A program made the position numbers and the translations under genes. Below are positions 12,200 to 22,496 of a DNA stretch of 64,000 nucleotides, piece after piece (positions within the stretch are counted from its first letter, which is position 1; every line of letters starts with the position of its first letter). A model generated the notes under the pieces. That model had not been told where the DNA came from. It searched no databases and was given only the letters and a program-made list of their open reading frames with translations. This DNA comes from Plasmodium brasilianum (Eukaryota; Apicomplexa; Aconoidasida; Haemosporida; Plasmodiidae). The stretch spans positions 186,001 through 250,000 of the forward strand of contig NC_090122.1 in the NCBI RefSeq assembly GCF_023973825.1, given 5' to 3'.

Positions 12200-13274
12200 T
12201 ATTCCAAATCAAATTAAAGTAAACGGAGTAAGTATTTCTTCATCCATTTAGTGGCGTGCTTATAATTTTGTAATAACGTAGGTTGCTAAGAACAAAGTTG
12301 GAAATAGGAGCACATCGATGATGCGTAACTGTTAATACGTAATACTAAATGCGTAATAGTTGATGGTGAATACGTAGTAGTTAATATATATTTTTTTTTT
12401 TTATAGCCTTTTTTTATGGCTTTATTTATTTTTTTTTTTAAATAATTCCCATATTATAGTGACCAATTTTCAGGATTCATTTTAAAATATTTCTTCTCTC
12501 CTTAAATGTTTATAAAAAATTTGATTTACATTATTTCTATCTCTTTAATTCCTCTTTATTTTGCCTTTTTTTTTTTTTTTTTTTTTTTAAATTTTAGATC
12601 TACGTTTTGCGCAATTTATGCATTACACTGTACTAGCATTAAATATGTTTGACGCGGTTTATTTTTTTTTTTAACTTATTGAGTTTGTATTCATATTTTT
12701 GTTCTTTATATATATGTCGGTTACACGTTTATATGGTACATTTATAAATTATACTTTTATATATTATACTTTTATATATTATACTTTTATATATTATACT
12801 TTTATATATTATACTTTTGTATATTATACTTTTGTATATTATACTTTTGTATATTATACTTTTGTATATTATACTTTTATATATTATACTTTTATATATT
12901 ACTTTTTTTTGTATTGACCGAATTGAGATAATGTTTGAAAAAAATATGACTATTTATGAACAAGTCAGGTAAATTTAATTGTATGCAAAATAAGCTTCTT
13001 TGCTTTGCATTCCTTTACCGTGCAATGTTTGCTTTCCGTTTCTTTCTTTTTTTCTGCTAAAATTTAATAAAGTGCGTCCCGGACGCATATATGTACGTAT
13101 TGGATGTATGAATGTATGGACATGGGCTCTACATTTTAGGCCCCAGGCGAGTTTACCCCTTTGGGCATTCTGAATATGGGGCCCCTGACTTTTCAGTTTT
13201 TCTAATTTGAGAATCAGAAATGTTCTTTGCATTATACGCTTGAGGAGTATTTTTCTTTTTTCCTTTTCATTCTT

Positions 13275-13337
<63 letters not shown>

Positions 13338-13364
13338 GTACGTTTGTGAGTGCGTTTTTAGAAG
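12200..13364. other. Intergenic region with 15-bp repeat and two long T tracts
   Basis: Contains the 15-bp repeat at 12725-12905 and two T tracts of about 30 and 28 bases (13277-13306 and 13310-13337) just upstream of the next start codon. No gene is supported on either strand. Confidence 0.6.
12725..12905. repeat. 15-bp tandem repeat
   Basis: About twelve copies of a 15-bp unit (tatattatacttttat, overlapping reading) with one position varying a/g. The period is divisible by three, so it produces an open YYTF reading on the plus strand, which I do not treat as a gene. Confidence 0.85.
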
Positions 13365-16001
13365 ATGGGATACCTGACTACACCAAATGTAAAAGGAGCA
13401 TTTTCAAATTCTTTTATTTTTTTATTCTATCTACTCGTATTACAATATGGAATAGCAATGTGCAATAAGAGAAGTAGGTGTACAAAAACTCAACAGAGGT
13501 CTAACACGTTTAACCATATATATAGTGTAATAAGCAAAGACATAAAATTAAAAAATAAAGACGAGTACACAAAAAGGGTGAGTGATGGAGTAAAAGTATA
13601 TGAACAAGTTAAGAATAAATCGAAGGTGTACTTTTTACCCCTTATTTTGAAAAAAAACGCAAAGGGAGAAACTGTTTTATATCCAAATGAACAACAAGAT
13701 GGTGAAACAGAAAAAAAAAGGAAACTTGAGCGAGTCTCATCGGGTGATAAAACAGATCATCATATTGGAGGAAGCAGGGGAAGCAAAGTTAGCAAAGGAG
13801 ACAAACGAAACGAACGAAACAAAGAAACTCCCTTTGAATATTTTGAAAATAACTTACATTATGTTAAAAATAGTATAGAAAAGCTTGCCTATCATATTGA
13901 GCAATCAGACTTCACTGTCGTCCCGATTAATTATAACGATATTTTGAACAACCATCTACTCGACATCAACTCGTTTGGTAGTTTTGTAAATGTTTTGGAC
14001 TTCATATTCTACATAGGTAAGGAAAGAAGTCGTAACTACAGTGTAGTATTTTTAATATACAACTATCGCAATAATGAGGAAAGAAGTACCAGTGGTGATG
14101 GAAACAATGATGAAAGCACTGATGAGCCCAGAAATTCGTCAAAAGAGAAGACAGAAATAGTTAATGTAATGAAAGACTTTATGAAAAGGCACTGGAAGTA
14201 CAAATATGAGTTGTATATGAAAGAGAATTACTTATTCCTTTTCGAAAAAAAAAATGATCTGGACATACAAAAAATTAATGAAGAGGTCATCTTAAACAGA
14301 AAGAGATATTATACTATAAAAAAAAAAAAAAAAACGAGAAAGAGAAAGAGGAAGAGAAAGAGGAAGAGAAAGAGGAAGTAAATGAGATCGAGAACGAGAA
14401 TAATCAGGAAAATGAAAAACAATGTAGACACCTCAATAAGGAGCAAAATATGAGCATTTTTTGTTTTTTTAAAAATTACAAACCGAGTACACTAAAAAAT
14501 TTGTCATATGATGATTATTTTTTATATAATTTTTTTTCAAATTTAAAAATTGAAGTGTTACAAGAGTATTTAAAGCTTAGTAGTAATATTCAAATAAACA
14601 ATATTATCACAGATATGAACAAGATGAATGTTAACGAAACAACAGACGAAATTGAAAAATTACTAAAACGATTTATGAACATCCAGCTAAATAAAAAAGT
14701 CATAACAAACTCTAAAAGAATAGAAGAAATAAAAAAAAAACATCAATCATATTTACTTCATATTATTTTATCAGACATACTTGAAAAATATGAACATAAC
14801 ATGGACATCTTAAAAAGTTATCTTTACCAAGTATATAAGGAAAATATAAAAAAAATTAAAATAACTCCAAATTTAATTAATGATTTTAAAAAAGAAATAA
14901 ATTATGTCGATAATTTATTTGAAGATTATAATGACAAAATGTCGTTTCGCAGTTATTTTAAAATGAAAAATCAGATTTTTGAAAAAAGAGCATATTACAT
15001 TTATTTCTATAATAAAACGAATTTTCTTCAAATATTAAACGAAACGGCTAGTCAAATTATTAACTACTATATAACCAAAGGATTATATGTTCGCAATTAT
15101 GATTTCAGTTCAGTTCTGTTTGCAAAGAGATATTCCTTCTTCAACTACTTTGTTGAATATATATCATCCATCTTCAAAAATAAAATAAATTTCACTTTTA
15201 ATTACCTTTCTCCAAATGCATTCGGCTTTTCTTCATACAAGTAAGTTCACCCCAGGGCTAACGGGGAATAAGGCACCACGTACACGCGTTCATACGTACG
15301 ACTGTACATACATGAAATGCGTATTGCATGTATACACTCATATTTGCATACGCGTGAGAAGCCAGACACACACTATTACCCCTTCTCACAGGGGGAAAGA
15401 AAAACAAATATTAAAAATATGCACGTTCATCATGTACATTTTTATGTTCTTGTACATTTACATGCAAATTCTTATTTTTATGCCCATGTTGAGTCTTTCA
15501 AAAAAGGTGCAAACAAACTGAAACTCTTTTTTCATTTTTAGGGACGATATATCCCTATCACCAAAAAAGGATGTTATGATCACCAGCAGTGAAATGGATC
15601 AAGTCGAAAAAATGTAAGTCGTAAAAAGGAGTAGTATAGCCATGTAGCAAACAAAATGGCCGCATATGCACGGAAAAATATAAATAAAAATACGTACATA
15701 TAATATATATATTTGTATGTATGTATATATGTATATATGCATGTATATATGTATATATGTATATATGCATGTACATATGTATATATGTATATATGCATGT
15801 ATATATGTATGTATATATGGACGTACGTACATGTGCATGTATAGCAGCAGCTGTAATACATGGGAAGGCACAAAAAAATGTGAAATTAATTATTTTATTT
15901 TTTTCTTTTTTCCTGCTTCTACTTGGATTCCCCTCTTTAGAAGTATACCCAGTAGCTCCTACTCAAAAATTCTACTATCAATGGAAACGCACAAGAATTA
16001 A
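13365..16001 (+). CDS. Leader-bearing hypothetical protein, three exons, frame broken at a poly(A) run
   Basis: I do not recognise this protein. Exons are 13365-15240, 15542-15613 and 15941-16001. The reading frame changes once, at a run of 17 A (14318-14334). Before it the frame ends at 14381 in an artificial KRKRKR tail. After it the neighbouring frame continues as Glu/Lys-rich sequence into a well-behaved helical domain. One added A restores a 2,010-nt frame (669 residues) that splices in phase to a TAA at 15999. The N-terminus (GAFSNSFIFLFYLLVLQYGI) is a hydrophobic leader near residues 10-30, followed by a Lys/Arg/Asn-rich stretch, so entry to the secretory path and perhaps the apicoplast is possible. 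The C-terminal 270 residues are rich in Tyr/Phe/Asn and probably helical. No catalytic motif is visible. Confidence 0.75.
14318..14334 (+). other. 17-A run at the frame switch
   Basis: Upstream coding is in one frame and downstream coding in the next. The run is one A short (or two A long) for a continuous protein. Confidence 0.8.
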
Positions 16002-16102
16002 CACAAAATTATATTGTTCAAATCCCCTCTCCTCGTTTTTCTTCGATCTTCAATTATTCAATTTTTTTTTTTTTTATTTTATCATTTTTCATTCGTTTAC
16101 GA

Positions 16103-19015
16103 CTAATTAAAAAAATGAAATACTGTGGCATATACGAACGGATCCGTTGGATTTAATTCTTCTCCTTTTTTATATTCCTCTACAATTACAAGATTCGCAT
16201 AGTGTATTATTTCTTGACTTTTATAAATTTTCACCCAGTTGCCATTCTCTAGTACCTGTGTTCTCGTCCGTTTAACTCCCTAAAAATGTATAAATATATA
16301 TACATATATATAATGTAATAAAATAAAATGGTACGAACAATGCAAATAGTGCCCATGGTACAAAAACGAAATAGTGAAAATGGAGTATAATGAAGCAATA
16401 AAGTGTTCGGATTAACAGAGCTACGTTTTACTGCGTTATGACGTTATATATATCTGTAACCACTTTGCTCTTTTGTTTTCCCTTTTGGTATTTTCTCTAT
16501 TTTAAAAAGTTCAGCTTTTCAGAAGTGAGTATGCGAGCACCCTTCATTTGCCATTCTTTTGTTCATACCTCAACTTATATTTAAGCCTTGAGATCTTTTT
16601 ACTTTTTTCTGTTATTATTTTGTTTATCATGTTGCAGTTTATGAAGGGCAGGTGCACTATGTACTCCCACGTTTCCCTGATACAAAAGGAGGAAAATTAA
16701 AAAATGAAAAAATAAAAAATAAAAAATAAAAAATGAAAAATGAAAAATGAAAAAATGAAAAATTGAAAAGTTAAAAAATGAAAAAATGAAAAAATAAAAG
16801 TTGTACATATTTCCATTTGCGCTGTATACATAATACATATGCACACACATATATATATATATATATATGCATAAAAATGCGCACTCCTTTTTTTTTTGAT
16901 AACTACTTTTTTCCATTTGGATCTATTTTAACGCTGTCTGGAAAGAACGATTTCACTTCATCCTCAACATAAATATTTCTGCACATGGGAAAGGACGAAA
17001 AGATAACAAAATGACAAAATTGAAGAAGCATACACAAGAAAATAAAAAAAAAAAAAAAAAAAACCTCTCAAACTCTATGCTACGAAATAATTAAGTGGAT
17101 AATTCAAAACGATATTACTTGTACACATCGGGTAGCAGATTTTTATCCTTCTGTGGAAGGACGCTGATTAAATGTGTGTAGGCTGAGTACGGCTTCCCCT
17201 TAGATGAAAAGAAAATAAGAAAAATGAAAAATGAAAAACTGCAAAATAGCAAAATAGCGAAACTACAAAATAGCAAAACAGCAAAATAGCAAAACTGCAA
17301 AATAGCGAAACTGCAAAATAGCGAAACTACAATATAGCGAAACTACAAAATAGCAAAACAGCAAAATAGCGAAACTGCAAAACTGCAAAACTGCAAAAAT
17401 GAACACACTCGCTTGGGGTTGTTCAATATGGACATTTTTTACCTTTTCAAAGAAGAAATCCGATTTTTCAAAACTTAGTAAGTCACTACATAGTGGTGCA
17501 TAGTGATATGGGTATTCCCTTCAAAACAAAAAAAAAAAAAAAAAAAATTTACACCAATTAAGAATTAGTCTTAAAATGAAAGTACACACATAGGTGAATC
17601 CATACATGTGCATATGCCCACACTGCATATATTGCACGTACTGCACATACTGCATGTATGTATGTGCTCGTTTCAATGCATAGGCAAGCGGCCATTAGTT
17701 AGGCTTCACTCCCCCCCCCTCGTAAGCATACCAATACCAGCTGGCACACCCGAAGTGATAGTAATGCAAGTTCCAGAATAATCCCTCAATATATTTCTTA
17801 ACAATATCTTGTATATGTTTCGAATCATCCAAACCAAATTTATGAAAATAATAATAATTTTTGTATTTGTGCTCGTCTGTAAATTCTGCAATATTTTCAT
17901 TTATTCCTCTTTTTTTAAAATATTCAAATTCTTGAGCACTTAAAATTTTTAAAATAATTTTTAGCCTCTCTATATGTACTTTATCTTTATATGTAATATA
18001 ATTTGAATATTTATAAATATAATAAATATATGAGTTCAAAATTTCATTCATTGATCCTTCATTTATATCAATATTTGGTATGTGTGGTAGGAAATCATTC
18101 CCTACTAGAAACGATAAAAAAACAATATCATCTACTACTCTATTTATACTAAACACAATGTTCTTTTCTTTTTTTAATTTATTTATATATGTAGCAATTT
18201 GTGTTCTTATAGATGTCCTTAATTTATATATATCTAGTATTTCAAAATCATAGCTGTTCAAACATTCATGGTTCGTATAATACTCTGTTGTGTATTTGTA
18301 AATTTTGCAAAATGTGCTATTGTGCTCGTTCGGTGAAACTGCTCCCTGTGCATGCTCCTTCATTGAAGCAGTTTCCTTTGCACATTTTTTTGTTGATGCG
18401 TCTTCTTGTCCACGCACCTTTGCCGATGCTTCCTCCTGTGAACAGTCGTCCAGCAATGCATCCCCCCGTTCAGTCTCTAATCCGGTGGTTCGTATCTCTT
18501 CCTTTTTATCCACTTTAATGGAAGAAATACTAAAATCCATTTGCCCTTTCTCAATACTTTCTAGCAAGTTTCCACTCGAGTCGTTCGTCATTTTAAATTT
18601 ATCTCTTAAAATGAATATGTTATTCAGGTGAGTAACTAGGGATAACATAATTAGGTCGGCATCCAACCCGTAGATGCAATGGTTGTAATTTTTGAAGTTT
18701 CCATCCTTTCTACAATTCTGCGGGGGGGATATAAAGAAAAAGGATATACATGGGATATAAAAGGATATACATGAACATAAATGGATATACATGAACATAA
18801 ATGGATATAATGAACATAAATGGATATACATGAACATAAATGGATATACATGAACATAAATGGATATACATGAACATAAATGGATATACATGAACATAAA
18901 TGGATATACATGAACATAAATAGACATACGTGAAGAAGAATTCATGTTTTGCGGGCAGCACATATGGGAGAAGCATTCATATGGGTACGTTCAGCCGTAT
19001 GTAGGTCACGTATGT

Positions 19016-19051
<36 letters not shown>

Positions 19052-19921
19052 GCACGTGTATGCACGAACTACATCCCTATTAGTGTTACTACTCACAGAC
19101 AAACGCACGTACATGTAGGGAATGATGTAATTATGCAAGAAAAATAAACAGTGGAAAAACAAGCTAATAAAACGCGACAAATAAACACTCTGACAAATGG
19201 ACATGACAAAAGCAGAGTGGCGTACCTCCCGGATGAACTTCAAAATTTTGTGCTCGCCCTCCCCTGGAACGTCCGAACCAGAAAATATAACGTCAAAAGT
19301 AAAAACGCTTTTTTTCTTTAAAATTTTAAACCATTTATTTAATGATAAATTAATTTTATACATAAAATCTGTGCCCGTAGTTATACAGTTAGGATTAAAA
19401 AGATTATTGTTAGTCGAGGCAGTATTATTACTATTAATTTTAAATAAACTTAAAAATCGTCGTTTCCTCTGTTGATTCATTTTTGCCTTGGGTGATACAC
19501 CATCAACACCAACGTATATTAATTTTTTTGGCTTGATTAAATAAAATAAATTTTTTAAATATTGCAAAATATTGGAAAATAATTTATGTTCATTATATAA
19601 TGGTAACGTATCCTTATTTGCATGGGTACAATGATGAATAACACCATTCATGTCTATGTAAAATACATCAACCCTTTTTTGTATTTCATTATTTATTAGT
19701 TCCTCTCTTACTGTTGGATAATATGATGTTAACCACTTGTACATTCTTGGTATACCATACACTTTATGCGTTTTATGTCTATTTATCATATTGCTCTTGC
19801 TTTTTTTTCTATAACACTTGTACGATTTAACATAGTAATGGTTTTTCAACGCATTGCCATATGCTTCTACTATCATATTCATAAAATACGATAGACACAT
19901 TAAAAGGATCATTGACTGCAT
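16103..19921 (-). CDS. XRN-family 5'-3' exoribonuclease with N-terminal leader
   Basis: Exons (minus order) are 19226-19921, 17732-18717, 17443-17518, 17119-17198, 16907-16978, 16569-16676 and 16103-16279. Conserved XRN blocks appear in order: YGIPRMYKWL; DMNGVIHHC (Mg-binding Asp); GVSPKAKMNQQRKRRF; SGSDVPGEGEHKI (catalytic Glu pair); GLDADLIMLSL (Asp pair); FLVGNDFLPH; then SWYWEYPYHYAPL across exons 2-3; GKPYSAYTHLISVLP; and LPFIN. All nuclease acidic residues are present. It should degrade 5'-monophosphate RNA processively. Oddities: about 53 residues precede the canonical start region, including a hydrophobic leader (MILLMCLSYFMNMIVEAYG); the usual initiator Met is Val (KVYGIP); exon 2 carries a low-complexity insert; and the exon 6/7 junction is one base out of phase. 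Length of about 731 residues is short for the family, lacking the long C-terminal region of XRN1. Confidence 0.92.
17215..17400. repeat. Short tandem repeat in an XRN intron
   Basis: Units of the type caaaatagcgaaact repeat with variation, inside the intron between exons 3 and 4 of the XRN gene. An A-rich aaaaatgaaa repeat at 16690-16800 sits likewise in the intron between exons 5 and 6. Confidence 0.8.
18745..18925. repeat. 20-bp tandem repeat in XRN intron 1
   Basis: Eight to nine copies of a 20-bp unit (ggatatacatgaacataaat) lie just upstream of the exon 2 acceptor (exon starts at 18717 on minus). One copy lacks two bases. Units are nearly identical, suggesting recent expansion. The open frames through it are shadows. 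Confidence 0.88.
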
Positions 19922-21100
19922 ACCCGTGTTATATACTTCTAAAATTTGTTATTACCACTTTTCCCTTTTCAACCTTTGCATTTTCAAAAAATTAAAATTA
20001 TTTGTTCTCCTCCGTCAGTTCAGCGCTGCTTTGTCGGCTTCATCGCTTCATAGCTTCATAACTTCATCACTTCATATCGTGTTCTGTACCTACGTCCAAA
20101 AGCATATGATCACATGCAATATATACATATGTACATATATACATACACCTGCAGCGTTAAACAAAATGAAATCAAACTCACATATAAAACATGAACTTGA
20201 ACGACAAGTCTACTAATTACAGGATAAACCGAACTAATATGTATAACAAATTTTGATATAATAATTTTTCCGTTATACGCTCACACGTTTTTCTTATTTC
20301 AGTTTATTTTATTTTATTTTATTTTTTTTTTTTTTTTTTTTTTTTTGGATGTCCTTGTTCATCTGGCTCTTATCTTGTCAGTGGAGCATAGCACTTTAAA
20401 TTATAAAGGAATAATGAACAAAAAAAAAAAAAAAAAAAAAATTAACTACATAAAATTTACTAAAAATTAACTGCATAAAATTGACTAAAAATTAACTGCA
20501 TAAAATTGACTAAAAATTAACTGCATAAAATTGACTAAAAATTAACTGCACAAAATTAAATACGCAAAATCAACTACACAAAGTTGTATCTAAATAAGTA
20601 TGCACAAGCAAATGCATGCTTATCCGTAACCGCATCTCAATTGATGAGTCACAGGCGCAGTCCCTATCATGGTGGATTTACTGATAATGAAAACGCGGAC
20701 GTATGTACATATGCACTCAGGCGTTTAATAAAATAAAAAAAAAAAATTAAAAACGAGCGTTTTGAATAAGGCGAGGTCGTATAGAACATTTTGGGTATGC
20801 ATCTTTATTCATAGTTTATAATTTATTTGTTATCTGTTATTTATTATTTATTTGTAATTATATATAATTTATTATTATTATTATTATTATTATTGTTATT
20901 ATTTTATTTTTATTTTATTTATTTTTTTTTTCGCACTAGTTTACTCTTCCTCTTTCCGTTCATTCTTGTCGGCATTGCACTGAATGATTAGAACAAAAGG
21001 CATGAGAAAAAAAAAAGAAAAAAAAAGACTTATTCGCATAGTCATATTCTGTTAGCATATCGAAAAAAAGAAATATTGAAGTGGATACTAATTTTCTGAG
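19922..21100. other. Divergent intergenic region with 24-bp repeats
   Basis: Lies between the XRN start (minus) and a small plus-strand gene. It has T- and A-runs at 20320-20346 and 20419-20440, about four copies of a 24-25-bp unit (actaaaaattaactgcataa) at 20455-20565, and a TTA trinucleotide tract near 20873-20895. No gene is supported. Confidence 0.6.
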
Positions 21101-21484
21101 ATGAAAAGGACGATCAAGAATTTGTGTAAATACTTTTGTAGGAAATGTAATAATTTTATTTTTTACAATGAAGCATGTGAACTGATATATGCAAAGGTAT
21201 ACCCACAGTACTCCAGGATCTACTACGACAAAAATGCGTTCGACAAGCACAGCGGTAATAGCAATGTTAGCGGCATTGGCAGTACTAGCGACCAGGGACT
21301 TATAAAATCTTATGATAACCTATACAGACAAATTTACAGGAGTGGGCTATGTGGGGTTAACAAACAAAGAAATGATTTATTGAACAAAGATAATATTCAA
21401 AATATTCTATTATACCTTAATAAGGGAGGTATTAAGTGTACGAAATGTAGAACAGTTAATATGTGGTATATGAAGAATGTATAA
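21101..21484 (+). CDS. Small protein with paired CxxC motifs (putative zinc-binding)
   Basis: A single exon of 127 residues begins with a basic stretch (MKRTIKNLCKYF). Two CxxC motifs, CRKC near residue 13 and CTKC near residue 113, are spaced like the two knuckles of a split zinc ribbon and flank a Tyr/Asn-rich middle with a Gly/Ser linker. The text after the second motif (RTVNMWYMKN) is short. Such folds occur in many unrelated RNA-, DNA- or centromere-binding proteins, so no function is assigned. The leading MKRTIKNLCKYF could also serve as a mitochondrial presequence. The coding look (balanced composition, no homopolymer bias) supports a real gene, though an additional exon cannot be excluded. 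Confidence 0.7.
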   Translation: MKRTIKNLCKYFCRKCNNFIFYNEACELIYAKVYPQYSRIYYDKNAFDKHSGNSNVSGIGSTSDQGLIKSYDNLYRQIYRSGLCGVNKQRNDLLNKDNIQNILLYLNKGGIKCTKCRTVNMWYMKNV

Positions 21485-22183
21485 CACCCTATTTAATGAG
21501 GATTACAATTTTTTAATTTTAACATCCTCATGATGCTTGCTCATTTTGTATAAAAGATAAATAAGCAGTAAATGAGCAGTAAGCATGTGATAAATGAATG
21601 TCCCAATGAATGAATAAAAGAGATGTCCAGGTAAAAATATGCAGAAAAACAAACTGCACAAGCGTATCACTGAAATTAAACATAAACGATTAAAGAAAAA
21701 CATAAAAAACTACTTGCATGTTGTGAAGCACCAAAAAAAAAAAAGAAAGAAAGAAAGAAAAGAATAAAAAGGAATAAAAGATGCTAAAAAAGGAATAAGA
21801 GATGATAAAAAAATAATAATAATGGAATAAAAGATGATAAAAAAATAATAAAAATGGAATAAAAGATGATGAAAAATAATAAAAATGGAATAAAAGATGA
21901 TAAAAAATAATAAAAATGGAATAAAAGATGATAAAAAAGGAATAAAAAATAATAAAAATGGAATGAAAGATGATGAAAATGGGAACAAAAATGCCCAAAA
22001 CACATGTACATAAAGCTAGGTGTGCACGTGCGTCCTTATTCACACATGAACGTGTACGTACACGTAGCCTTGATTGGGAGTTACTTCTAACCCATTCGAA
22101 TGGACAGAAGCAACAAAATACCTATATCCACGATTTTACAAAATGGAAAAAAAAAAGAAAAAAAAGAAAAAAGAGAGTAATAT
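21485..22183. other. Convergent spacer with 26-bp A-rich tandem repeat
   Basis: Between the small CxxC gene and the 3' end of the next minus-strand gene. The interval 21775-21975 holds about eight variable copies of a unit like aataaaaatggaataaaaga. The long Phe/Tyr/Ser minus-strand frames across it are repeat artefacts. Confidence 0.75.
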
Positions 22184-22443
22184 CTAGTTAGTGGCCTTCA
22201 AATTCTGTATACTTAACATAATTTTTTTTTTTTCTAAATCTACCATTTTTTCTTCTTCAATTTTTTTCGCGCATATTTGCACAAACTCCTGAAAAATAAT
22301 AAAAAAATGGGAAAAATGTAAGGAGAAAATCAGGAAAAAATGACGAAAAAATTGGGAAAAAATGACGAATGTATAATGTACAAATATATAATAAAAACGG
22401 CTACGTGCTTACACGAAAACCGATCTACATACAAGCACAAATG

Positions 22444-22496
<53 letters not shown>

